DNA from: CAZCBN01 sp964496975
GTDB taxonomy: Bacteria > Planctomycetota > Phycisphaerae > Phycisphaerales > UBA1924
NCBI GenBank assembly: GCA_964496975.1
Contig: CAZCBN010000125.1
Location: 1-9,595, forward strand
Length of the DNA: 9,595 nt
Reading direction: 5' to 3'
Below are positions 1 through 6,546 of this stretch, in pieces; position 1 is the stretch's first letter; every line of letters starts with the position of its first letter. The translations under genes were made by a program, and so were the position numbers. The notes under the pieces are model-generated. The model worked only from the letters and a program-made list of their open reading frames with translations, made no database searches and had not been told where the DNA came from.

Positions 1-270
<270 letters not shown>

Positions 271-498
271 GCGAGCGCCGCCTTTCCTCGCCCCGCGGCC
301 GAACCGGGACACCCGCCGCCGCGGCGGACCCCGGCCCCGACCCCAATCCCACCCTCATGCAAGGCTATCAACATCCCCCGCGGCCCGCGCGTCCGAGAAT
401 CCGGCCGAATAGCCTTCGCGAAAAATCTCACCGCCGCGAAGGCCGCGCCCACGGCCTGGCCCCGCGGCGAACGCGCACCACGCACCGGGAGACACGAG
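271..498. other. Divergent intergenic region with overlapping inverted repeats
   Basis: This 228-bp gap separates the divergent ABC ATPase and flavodoxin-like genes, so it should hold both promoters; I could not pick a convincing -35/-10 pair on either strand. It contains AAGGCTAT (361-368) pairing with ATAGCCTT (409-416), enclosing a smaller CGGCC/GGCCG stem (381-385 with 403-407). It also contains GCCTTCGCG (412-420) pairing with CGCGAAGGC (435-443). The two main stems share bases 412-416. There is no T-tract that would make either a standard terminator. Confidence 0.6.
361..443. repeat. Two mutually exclusive inverted repeats sharing one arm
   Basis: Arm 1 is AAGGCTAT at 361-368, arm 2 covers 409-420 (ATAGCCTTCGCG), and arm 3 is CGCGAAGGC at 435-443. 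Arm 2 can pair perfectly over 8 bp with arm 1 (40-nt gap) or over 9 bp with arm 3 (14-nt loop). A small CGGCC/GGCCG stem (381-385/403-407) nests inside the first hairpin. Arm 3 ends 55 nt before the TTG at 499. This is either a folding switch in the leader of the flavodoxin-like mRNA or DNA operator sites for a divergent regulator. The pairing is seen; any function is inference. Confidence 0.5.
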
Positions 499-1092
499 TT
501 GGCCAAGGTCGTCATTGTCTATCACAGCGGATTCGGTCACACACGCCGCGTCGCCGAGCACGTCGTCAAGGGGGCCGCCGCGGTTGTCGGCGTGCAGGCG
601 AGCCTGCTGACGGCCGACGAGGCCGTCGCGAACACGGCCCCGCTCGACGAGGCCGACTGCATCGTCTTCGGCGCCCCGACCTACATGGGCGGTCCGAGCG
701 CGCCGTTCAAGTCGTTCATCGACGCGACCAGCCGCCGCTGGCTCAGCCAGACCTGGAAGGACAAGCTGGCCGCGGGGTTCACCAACTCCGGCAGCTACAG
801 CGGCGACAAGCAGGGCACGCTGCTCGCGTTCGTCACGCTCGCCATGCAGCACGGCATGGTCTGGGTGGGCCAGGCCGAGATGACCCGCCCCGCCGACCCG
901 AACGCCCCGAAGTCGCTGCACGGCGCGTCCCCGGACGCCGTCAACCGTCTGGGCAGCCACATCGGGCTGATGACCCAGTCCGACAACGCGCCGCCTGAGC
1001 AAACCCCATCCCCGGGCGACCTGCGAACCGCCGAACTCTTCGGCGAGCGCATCGCCCGCGCGACGCTCCGCTGGGTCCGAGGCCGCGGCTGA
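499..1092 (+). CDS. Flavodoxin-family protein, WrbA-like NAD(P)H:quinone oxidoreductase
   Basis: A predicted FMN-binding cytoplasmic protein of 197 residues (E. coli WrbA has 198) that would reduce quinones by two electrons with NAD(P)H. The N-terminal strand KVVIVYHSGFGHTRRVAEHV (residues 3-22) is the flavin phosphate loop, matching VLVLYYSMYGHIETMA of WrbA. FGAPTYMGGPSAPFKSFIDA (57-76) matches the WrbA GTPTRFG...FLDQT segment, and MQHGM (116-120) matches its HHGM. The start is TTG at 499: the fold begins immediately there, GGGAGA lies 7 nt upstream, and residues encoded further upstream look noncoding. It is shorter than WrbA between residues 35 and 50, so it may be a general flavodoxin-fold reductase. 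It is the only plus-strand gene and converges on the rhodanese gene. Confidence 0.85.
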   Translation: MAKVVIVYHSGFGHTRRVAEHVVKGAAAVVGVQASLLTADEAVANTAPLDEADCIVFGAPTYMGGPSAPFKSFIDATSRRWLSQTWKDKLAAGFTNSGSYSGDKQGTLLAFVTLAMQHGMVWVGQAEMTRPADPNAPKSLHGASPDAVNRLGSHIGLMTQSDNAPPEQTPSPGDLRTAELFGERIARATLRWVRGRG

Positions 1093-1192
1093 CCCGCCAC
1101 CACGGAGCCGGGCGGGCGAACGCAACGCGACCACGTGTCAGTCCGGGCCCGGCCCGGGCCGTGTTGCTGCGCGCCAAGTTGGTGTACCGATC
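1093..1192. other. Convergent intergenic gap with GC-rich self-complementary sequence
   Basis: This is the 100 bp between the converging flavodoxin-like and rhodanese genes. CCGGGCCCGG (1143-1152) and GGCCCGGGCC (1151-1160) are each perfect palindromes and overlap. They could fold in either transcript, but no T-tract follows on either strand, so I do not call an intrinsic terminator. Confidence 0.35.
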
Positions 1193-1840
1193 TCACCGCG
1201 TCGCGCCGCCGTCCCCAGCGCTATTCATCGCGCAGCCCACCACGCCGCCCCGCGCCGCCAACGCTCGGTTCCACGGCATCAACGCCAGCAGCGACGCCAT
1301 CGCGCACGTCCCCGTCGCACCCGCGAACACCAGCCCCGCGCCAACGCCCCCCGCGAGCACGCTCCACCACGGGCTCACCACGGCGCCGAGCGCCACGCCC
1401 ATCACCACCAGCGACCCCGCCGTGATCTGCACCTGCCGCATGATCGCGATCGGGCCGCGCCGCCCGCCCGCCTCGCGCGCGTCGCTCGTCGTCGGCAGGC
1501 CCGCCTTCTTCCACGCGTTCAGCCCGCCCGCCAGGTGACGGACGCCAGGCCACCCGCTCTCCAGCAGCGCCCGCGCCGCCTGCGCCGACCGCACCCCGCC
1601 CTGGCAGTGCAGCACCACCGGCGCCCCGGCCCGCTCGCTCACGCGGCCCGCGGCGAACGACGACAGCGGCATCAACGCCGCCCCGGCGATCCGCTCCGCC
1701 GCGTGCTCATCGGGCTCGCGCACATCAATCAGCGTCACCCGCCCCTCGCGCAGCATCGCCGAAAGCGCCGCCGCGTCCACGTCGATCAGGCCCGTCGCCG
1801 CCGAAGCGCCGGCCGCGGGGGTGTTCATCGTCGCCGTCAT
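1193..1840 (-). CDS. Rhodanese-like sulfurtransferase with YgaP-like membrane tail
   Basis: A 215-residue protein with a single rhodanese domain (about residues 15-118) and a two-helix membrane tail (about 138-190). The rhodanese loop HCQGGVRS puts the persulfide-carrying cysteine at C79; DVREPDEHAAERI (39-51) is the usual rhodanese N-terminal motif. The tail ends in TGTCAMASLLALMPWN (176-191), the CysTM/DUF2892 signature of E. coli YgaP-type proteins, with C179 near the membrane face. The expected role is to carry sulfane sulfur at the inner membrane. The ATG at 1840 is preferred over the in-frame ATG at 1828 because GGAGAA lies 7 nt upstream of it. It is the last gene of the ArsR/CoA-disulfide reductase operon, 58 nt after the previous stop. 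Residues 192-215 are an unrecognised polar tail. Confidence 0.9.
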   Translation of the reverse strand: MTATMNTPAAGASAATGLIDVDAAALSAMLREGRVTLIDVREPDEHAAERIAGAALMPLSSFAAGRVSERAGAPVVLHCQGGVRSAQAARALLESGWPGVRHLAGGLNAWKKAGLPTTSDAREAGGRRGPIAIMRQVQITAGSLVVMGVALGAVVSPWWSVLAGGVGAGLVFAGATGTCAMASLLALMPWNRALAARGGVVGCAMNSAGDGGATR

Positions 1841-1880
1841 CGGTGTTCTCCACAAGGTCGACCGATTCACCAACCCCGGC

Positions 1881-1898
1881 GTGGCCCACACAGGCCAC
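1881..1898 (-). other. Intercistronic hairpin directly after the CoA-disulfide reductase stop codon
   Basis: GTGGCC (1881-1886) and GGCCAC (1893-1898) form a perfect 6-bp stem with a 6-nt loop, abutting the TGA at 1901-1899. No T-tract follows on the minus strand, so it is not a standard terminator. It could stabilise the upstream message or reduce read-through into the membrane rhodanese gene 40 nt further on. Confidence 0.45.
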
Positions 1899-3698
1899 TC
1901 AACGCACCGGCCCCCGTTCCACGTCCGCGGGCTTGCACAGCTCCCGCAGGAGCATGCCGCCCGTCAGGTTCCGCACATCCGCAAAGCCGTGCTGCCGCAA
2001 GATCCGCGCCGCCACGTGGCCGCGCAGCCCCGCCTGGCACACGCACACGATGGGCCTCGACGCGTCAAGCTCCCCGGCCCGTCCGCGCAACTCCTCCAGC
2101 CGGATGTGCCGCGCCCCCGCGATCCGCACGCCCTCAAACTCCGCCGCCGTCCGCACGTCCACCACCTGCGCGCCGGCGAGCTCGGCATCGGGCGACACCG
2201 TCACGTCCGAGCCCTCCAGGTCGTTGCACGCCACAAACGCCGCCAGGTGCACCGGGTCCTTCGCCGAGCCGAACGGCGGCGCGTACGCCAGATCAAGCCC
2301 CGCCAGGTCCCACACGCTCGCCCCGAGCGACAGCGCCGTCGCCACCACGTCCAGGCGTTTGTCCACCCCGCGCCCGCCGACGGCCTGCGCCCCGAGCACA
2401 CGCCCCGTCCCCACCTCGTACACCAGCTTCAGGATGAGCCGCTGCGCCCCCGGGTAGTACCCCGCGTGGTCATTCGCCGGCACGATGGCCGCCTTGGCCG
2501 CAAAGCCCTCGCGCGCCGCCGCCGTCTCGGTCAGCCCGGTGACGCCCGCCGTCACGCCGAACGCCCGCACGATCGCCGTCCCGAGCACGCCCGCCATGGG
2601 CCGCGCGCGCCCCGTCGCCGCGTGCTCCCCCGCGAGCCGCCCCGCCCGGTTCGCCGGCCCGCCCAGCGCCGCCCGCACCGGCCGCCCCGTCACCGCGTGC
2701 CGATACGCGACCGCGTCACCCACCGCATAAATCGCCGGGTCGCTCGTGCGCATGAACGCGTCCACCGCGATCGCCCCCGACGCGTCCAGCGTCAGCCCGC
2801 AGGCCCGCGCCAGCGCCGTGTTGGGCCGCACGCCGATGCCCAGGATCACCACGTCCGCGTCGAGCACCCGCCCGCTCGCGAGCCGCACCCGGGCCCCGCC
2901 CGCCCCGCCGGTTTCCTTCATCCCAGCAAGCCCCGGCCCCACGTCGTGCTCGATCGCCGCGAGCGCGTCCCCCGTGTGCACCCGGACGCCCTGGGCCTCC
3001 AGCTCCCGCCGCAGCACCAGGGCCACTTCCGTATCCAGCGCCGGCAGCACCTCGCGAGCCGCCTTCGCGAGCGTCACCTCCGCCCCGCGCCGCGCCAACT
3101 GCTCGGCCATCTCCAGCCCAATAAACCCCGCCCCGACGACCACCGCCCGCGGCCGACGCGTCGCCCCCCCGCCCGGCCCCAGCAGCCCCCCGAGCCGCGC
3201 CCTGAGCCGCGCCCTCAGCCCGTCCCTGTCCTCCAGATTTCCAATCGTGAACGCGACCCCCTGCGAGAGCGCCCCGGCCACCCCGGGCAACGCCGGCACC
3301 ACAGGCTCCGCGCCGGGCGACAGGATCAGCTTGTCATACGCCACTTCAAACCGCCGCGGCCCCGCGCCCGCCCCCGCCCCCTCCCGGGCCGAGGTGTCGT
3401 CCACCACGCACACCTTCGCCGCCCGATCGATCGACACCACCTCGTGCCGCGTCCGCACGTCCAATCTAAAGCGCTCGCGCAAAAACTCCGGCTTCGCCAC
3501 CAGCAGTGAGTCCCGCCGCTCGATCTCCCCGCCCACAAAGTACGGCAGCCCGCAGTTCGCAAAGCTGACGTGCGGCCCCTTCTCAAAGACGATGATCTCC
3601 GCGTGCTCGTCGCACCGCCTCGCCCGCGCCGCCGCCGACGCGCCGCCCGCCACGCCCCCCACCACGACGATCCGCGTCCGCTCAGCGCCCGCCCGCAT
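1899..3698 (-). CDS. CoA-disulfide reductase / NADH-dependent persulfide reductase with C-terminal rhodanese domain
   Basis: A 599-residue flavoprotein of the single-cysteine pyridine nucleotide-disulfide reductase class, predicted to reduce CoA disulfide, CoA persulfide or polysulfide with NAD(P)H in the cytoplasm. The FAD-binding GGVAGGASAAARAR (residues 14-27) leads to SFANCGLPY, placing the redox cysteine at C49. The NAD(P)H-binding motif VVVGAGFIGLEMAEQL is at 186-201, and YAVGDAV (324-330) is the second FAD contact. YAPPFGSAKDPV (472-483) is diagnostic of CoADR proteins. A rhodanese domain occupies about 500-599 with loop C554-Q-A-G-L-R. This matches the CoADR-RHD/Npsr architecture of Bacillus anthracis and Shewanella loihica. 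ATG 3698 follows AGGAGG by 7 nt. The gene starts 2 nt after the ArsR stop. Gly/Ala-rich insertions (about 104-115, 170-182, 256-269) are unusual. Confidence 0.93.
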   Translation of the reverse strand: MRAGAERTRIVVVGGVAGGASAAARARRCDEHAEIIVFEKGPHVSFANCGLPYFVGGEIERRDSLLVAKPEFLRERFRLDVRTRHEVVSIDRAAKVCVVDDTSAREGAGAGAGPRRFEVAYDKLILSPGAEPVVPALPGVAGALSQGVAFTIGNLEDRDGLRARLRARLGGLLGPGGGATRRPRAVVVGAGFIGLEMAEQLARRGAEVTLAKAAREVLPALDTEVALVLRRELEAQGVRVHTGDALAAIEHDVGPGLAGMKETGGAGGARVRLASGRVLDADVVILGIGVRPNTALARACGLTLDASGAIAVDAFMRTSDPAIYAVGDAVAYRHAVTGRPVRAALGGPANRAGRLAGEHAATGRARPMAGVLGTAIVRAFGVTAGVTGLTETAAAREGFAAKAAIVPANDHAGYYPGAQRLILKLVYEVGTGRVLGAQAVGGRGVDKRLDVVATALSLGASVWDLAGLDLAYAPPFGSAKDPVHLAAFVACNDLEGSDVTVSPDAELAGAQVVDVRTAAEFEGVRIAGARHIRLEELRGRAGELDASRPIVCVCQAGLRGHVAARILRQHGFADVRNLTGGMLLRELCKPADVERGPVR

Positions 3699-3700
3699 CG

Positions 3701-4042
3701 TCACCCCTCCTGCGCAGCCGATGCCCCCGGGCCGAACCGCGACCGCACGCACGCGATGATCCCGGCAAGCCCCGGCTCCGCCACGCTGTAAAACACCCGC
3801 CGCCCGTCGCGCCGCGACGCCAGCAGCCCACGGTCCTTCATCAGCCCAAGGTGCTCGCTCGCCGCCGCCGGGCTCACGCCGCACGCTTCCGCCAGCTCGC
3901 CCACCGTGCGTTCGCCCGCCAGCGTCATTTCAACCATGCGCAGCCGCACGGGGTGCGCGAGCGTCTTCAGACACTCCGAGGCGTGCTCGAGCGATTCGAG
4001 CGGGATCAACGCGGGCAGGGCAACGGTCGTGCGGCTCGTCAC
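3701..4042 (-). CDS. ArsR/SmtB-family regulator of the persulfide operon
   Basis: A 113-residue winged-helix repressor, of usual ArsR length. LKTLAHPVRLRMVEM (25-39) opens the family fold and TVGELAEACGVSPAAASEHLGLMK (46-69) is the helix-turn-helix, followed by the wing LASRRDGRRVFYSV (74-87). It lacks the ELCVCD metal motif. Cysteines are C24, C54 and C98; none falls at the first position of the BigR/SqrR dithiol pair, but C24 and C98 lie near the N-terminal and C-terminal helices and could form a thiol sensor. The gene directly precedes the CoADR-rhodanese fusion, so it probably represses the operon and its own promoter and is released by sulfane sulfur. The start is GTG 4042: no other in-frame start exists before the upstream stop. 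There is no Shine-Dalgarno sequence, and the promoter places the mRNA 5' end at this codon. Confidence 0.9.
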   Translation of the reverse strand: MTSRTTVALPALIPLESLEHASECLKTLAHPVRLRMVEMTLAGERTVGELAEACGVSPAAASEHLGLMKDRGLLASRRDGRRVFYSVAEPGLAGIIACVRSRFGPGASAAQEG

Positions 4043-4075
4043 ACTGACATCATATCGACATATTCCGAAGTGTCA
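4039..4075. promoter_or_regulatory. Candidate ArsR operator overlapping the promoter
   Basis: TCACACT (4039-4045) and AGTGTCA (4069-4075) are inverted repeats with one mismatch in seven, framing 23 nt that contain the -10 element. Inside, GACAT is repeated directly at 4046-4050 and 4057-4061, an 11-bp step of about one helical turn. The arms span from the -35 to the start codon, a position where a dimeric ArsR protein would block RNA polymerase. The site is inferred from symmetry and position only. Confidence 0.5.
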
Positions 4076-4076
4076 A
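4049..4076 (-). promoter_or_regulatory. Sigma-70-type promoter of the ArsR operon (leaderless)
   Basis: On the minus strand a perfect -35 TTGACA (4076-4071) is followed after exactly 16 nt by TATGAT (4054-4049), one mismatch from consensus. Six nucleotides further lies G4042, the first base of the ArsR GTG codon, so transcription is expected to begin at or within 1-2 nt of the start codon. It is the best promoter match in this GC-rich window, and the local AT-richness supports it. Confidence 0.8.
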
Positions 4077-4098
4077 TCTAACGGAGCCAGATCCCCCG

Positions 4099-4118
4099 CC
4101 CCCCCCCCCCCCCCCCCC
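4099..4118. repeat. Homopolymer of 20 C (poly-G on the transcribed minus strand)
   Basis: Bases 4099-4118 are an uninterrupted run of 20 C, preceded by five more C and a G. It lies 22 bp upstream of the ArsR -35 box and 26 nt beyond the HisN-like stop codon. Such tracts slip during replication and, as poly-G, can form quadruplexes. The length could also be a sequencing or assembly artefact. Confidence 0.9.
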
Positions 4119-4144
4119 GGGCCGACGCCCCCGCCCGCCCCGCC

Positions 4145-5017
4145 TCACCCCCGCCCGCCCGCGATCACCCGCAGCAGCTCGTCGTGCACCAGGCCGTTGC
4201 TCCCCACAAACGTCGGCCGGTGGCACCCCGATCGGCCCTCCCAGTCCGTCGCCCGCCCCCCCGCCTCCTGCAAAATCACCTCAAACGGCGCCACGTCCCA
4301 CGCCTTGATCGCCGGCTCAAACACCGCGTCCGCCCGCCCCGTCGCCACGAGCATCCCCGCGTACGCGTCCGACCACCCACGCGAGTGCCCCGCCGCCGCC
4401 ACCACGCGCTCAAACACCGCCCGATCGGCCGGTGTGCGGAAATAGTCCAGGCTCGTCATCACCACCGTCGCCTCGCGCAGCGTCCGCGTCGCCGACACCC
4501 GCGCCCGCGTCGCCGCGCCACCCGACACCCGCCGCCACGCCCCGCACCCCCGGGCCGCAAACACCGTCTCCCCCAGCGCCGGCAACACCGCCACGCCCAC
4601 GAGCACCCCGCCCGACGCCGCGCTGTCATCCGCGCCGTGTGCGGTGGGGGGTGTCACCCGCTCGCACGCCAAGAGCGTCGCGTAGAGCGGCACGCCGTGC
4701 GTGAAGCTGAACGTCCCGTCGATGGGGTCGATGATCCACCGGTACCCGCTCGTCCCCGGCGCCGGCTCCCCGTACTCCTCGCCGAGCAAGCCATCATCCG
4801 GAAACGCCGCGAGCAGCACGTCGCGCAGTTGCCGCTCGCACCGGCGGTCCGCCTCGGTGACGGGGCTCCCGTCCGCCTTCGTGTCCACCGTGAGCCCGGG
4901 CGTCGCCGCCGCGGCGAACAGGTCCAGCGTCCCGCGACCGGCTTCCTCCGCCGCTTCAACGGCGACGCAAAGCCGGCGGAACAGATCGTCCGAAACACCT
5001 GCAGGCCGAGGAATCAT
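4145..5017 (-). CDS. Inositol-monophosphatase-family phosphatase, probable histidinol-phosphatase (HisN-like)
   Basis: A 290-residue Mg2+-dependent phosphomonoesterase. The family metal site is complete: GEEYG (79-83, E80/E81), DPIDGTFSF (98-106, with D98, D101, G102, T103) and WDVAP (240-244, D241). Within the family, GVPLYATLLA (108-117), RGWSDAYAGMLVATGRADAV (213-232) and LQEAGGRATDW (249-259) resemble the HisN type, which dephosphorylates histidinol phosphate in histidine synthesis, more than SuhB or CysQ. Substrate assignment is inference; no histidine genes are nearby. ATG 5017 follows GGAG by 7 nt. It starts 67 nt after the BioF-like stop and may be co-transcribed with it. The poly-C tract lies just beyond its stop. 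Confidence 0.87.
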   Translation of the reverse strand: MIPRPAGVSDDLFRRLCVAVEAAEEAGRGTLDLFAAAATPGLTVDTKADGSPVTEADRRCERQLRDVLLAAFPDDGLLGEEYGEPAPGTSGYRWIIDPIDGTFSFTHGVPLYATLLACERVTPPTAHGADDSAASGGVLVGVAVLPALGETVFAARGCGAWRRVSGGAATRARVSATRTLREATVVMTSLDYFRTPADRAVFERVVAAAGHSRGWSDAYAGMLVATGRADAVFEPAIKAWDVAPFEVILQEAGGRATDWEGRSGCHRPTFVGSNGLVHDELLRVIAGGRG

Positions 5018-5084
5018 GAGACCGCTCCGCGGCGCGGCGTGCGCCCAAGGCACGATAGCCCGCCCACGTCGCCCCCCGCGCCCC

Positions 5085-6344
5085 TCACCCCGCGGCCCGC
5101 GTCCCGATCGCCCGCACCGGAACGGCAACCTCGGCGATCGAAACGTCGGGCACCGCAACGTCAGGCCCGGTCCGCGCCCGCGCCGCGTCCTGCAGCGCCG
5201 CCGCCAGCCGGGACATCTGCTCCGCCGTGTGCTCGACGCACACCGACGCGCGGAAGTACCGCCCACCCGGCCCCGCCGGCCCGCCGGGGTACGAGATCAG
5301 CGGCACCAGCAGCCCGCGCTCCGACAGCGCGGCGAAGAGCCGATCGTCGTGCGCCGCATCCCCCATCGAAAACGTCGCGATCGGCGTCGGCCCGTGCCGG
5401 TCACGCGTCCCCGGCGCCACGGGCGACACCGCCGCATGGAGCCGGGCCGAAAGGTCCGCCAGCGTGCGCACGCGCCCCGGCTCCCGCGCCAGAATCCGCA
5501 GGGCACACCGCGCCGCGGCCGCCGACGCCGGCGACACCGGCGTGGTGCCCACGTACGCGCTCGCCGCAAGCCGCCGCGCCGCGACCCACGCCGCCGGCCC
5601 CAGCACAAATCCGCCCCCGCAGCCAAGCCCCTTGCCGAGCGTCGACGCCACCACCACCCGGGGGTCGCGCAGCGCAAACGCCGCGGCCGTCCCGCGTCCG
5701 GCCAGAGCGTCGGTGTCGCCACCCAGCACCGTGAAGCCGTGGCAGTCGTCGATCAGCAGCACGTCCCGCTCGTCCAGAGTCTCCAGCAGCGCGCGCACGG
5801 GCGCGACCGCCCCGGTCGCCGCGAAGACTCCGTCGGTCGCCAGCACAACACCCGCCCCGCGCCGCCGCGCCGCGCGCACCGCGGCCCGCGCCGCGTCGGG
5901 GTCGCCGTAGGCGTAGGTCGTGACGGGCAGGTTCGCGGCCTGCATCGCCGCCACAACGCTCGCGTGCGTGCGCTCATCGAGCACCGCGGCGCCGCAGGTT
6001 CCAACCTGTCCCGCCGCGTCGGCGCACGAGGCGGAGAGCATCTGGGCCGCGGTGATGTTCGCGAGGTACCCGTCCGGCACCAGCACGGCCGCCGAGCCCG
6101 GGTGGGCGGGCGCCAAGAACGCGGCGACCTCGTCCTCCAGCGCCGCGTGCTCCGCCGTCTCGCCCGTGGTCTCGCGCGACGCCGAGACCGACACGCCGTA
6201 GCGGTCGAGCGCCGCGTGCGCCGCCGCGAGGACATCGGGGTGGCGCGACAGGGCGTGGTAGTCGCACCCGCCGAAGCGGACGAGGCGACGCCCGCCCACC
6301 TCAACCTGGGGGCCCACAACGCGTTCAACAGGGGCGGCGGGCAT
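5085..6344 (-). CDS. Alpha-oxoamine synthase, BioF-like PLP-dependent enzyme
   Basis: A 419-residue fold-type I PLP enzyme of the group that condenses an amino acid with an acyl-CoA (BioF, Kbl, serine palmitoyltransferase). Matches to E. coli BioF: ASRETTGETAEHAALEDEVAAFL (residues 55-77), THASVV (126-131, H127), TDGVFAATGAVAPV (170-183), LIDDCHGFTVLG (197-208, giving D199 and H202 as PLP contacts), and STLGKGLGCGGG (234-245) with K238 as the Schiff-base lysine. RYFRASVCVEHTAEQ (362-376) is the usual C-terminal segment. Residues 391-419 form an extra tail. C201 replaces the more usual Ala in the DD-A-H motif. ATG 6344 has GAGGA about 9 nt upstream. Without bioA, bioB or bioD nearby, it could be a paralogue with another amino-acid or acyl-CoA substrate. 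The family call is firm and the product uncertain. Confidence 0.85.
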   Translation of the reverse strand: MPAAPVERVVGPQVEVGGRRLVRFGGCDYHALSRHPDVLAAAHAALDRYGVSVSASRETTGETAEHAALEDEVAAFLAPAHPGSAAVLVPDGYLANITAAQMLSASCADAAGQVGTCGAAVLDERTHASVVAAMQAANLPVTTYAYGDPDAARAAVRAARRRGAGVVLATDGVFAATGAVAPVRALLETLDERDVLLIDDCHGFTVLGGDTDALAGRGTAAAFALRDPRVVVASTLGKGLGCGGGFVLGPAAWVAARRLAASAYVGTTPVSPASAAAARCALRILAREPGRVRTLADLSARLHAAVSPVAPGTRDRHGPTPIATFSMGDAAHDDRLFAALSERGLLVPLISYPGGPAGPGGRYFRASVCVEHTAEQMSRLAAALQDAARARTGPDVAVPDVSIAEVAVPVRAIGTRAAG

Positions 6345-6430
6345 GCGACAACGTCCTCGGGTCCGCGGCCCGACCTGCACCGACCCGCCCAAACGCCCCG
6401 CTGGGCGCGACGCGCAGGACCGCCGCGGCT

Positions 6431-6447
6431 CACCGATTATCGGCGAA
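6431..6447. promoter_or_regulatory. Palindrome upstream of the BioF-like gene, possible operator
   Basis: CCGAT-T-ATCGG at 6434-6444 is a perfect 5-bp inverted repeat around one base. Extending outward, the bases at 6431/6447 and 6432/6446 also pair, with one mismatch at 6433/6445. It lies about 90 bp upstream of the BioF-like ATG. The GATAAT it contains on the minus strand resembles a -10, but no -35 fits. It could bind a dimeric repressor. Confidence 0.4.
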
Positions 6448-6458
6448 CCGTCACGCCG

Positions 6459-6472
6459 AGGGCGAGCCCTCA
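6459..6472. repeat. Short hairpin GAGGGC/GCCCTC
   Basis: GAGGGC (6459-6464) and GCCCTC (6467-6472) are perfect inverted repeats with 2 nt between, forming in practice a 5-bp stem with a CGAG tetraloop. It is in the presumed 5' region of the BioF-like gene and has no T-tract. A chance match is possible at this GC content. Confidence 0.3.
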
Positions 6473-6546
6473 CATGGCTTGGGATATCCGATCAAAATCC
6501 GAAAGGAAAGAGCTTGGTTGAGTGTCGTCAGAGACTGACACGTTCC

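Noticed and set aside
1143..1160. Overlapping GC palindromes as a bidirectional terminator
   Set aside because: No T-tract on either strand and such palindromes are frequent by chance at this GC content.
1821..3509. Very long plus-strand open frame opposite the CoADR-rhodanese gene
   Set aside because: It is rich in Arg/Pro/His, the usual antisense shadow of a GC-rich gene; the minus strand carries complete catalytic motifs.
4039..4050. Tiny upstream frame ATG TCA GTG TGA overlapping the ArsR GTG
   Set aside because: It precedes the predicted transcription start, so it would not be on the mRNA.
6490..6520. Resemblance of CCGAAAGGAAAGAGC to the SRP RNA GGAAGCAGCC loop
   Set aside because: The flanking GGTC/GCC helix partners and the asymmetric loop pattern of SRP RNA are absent.
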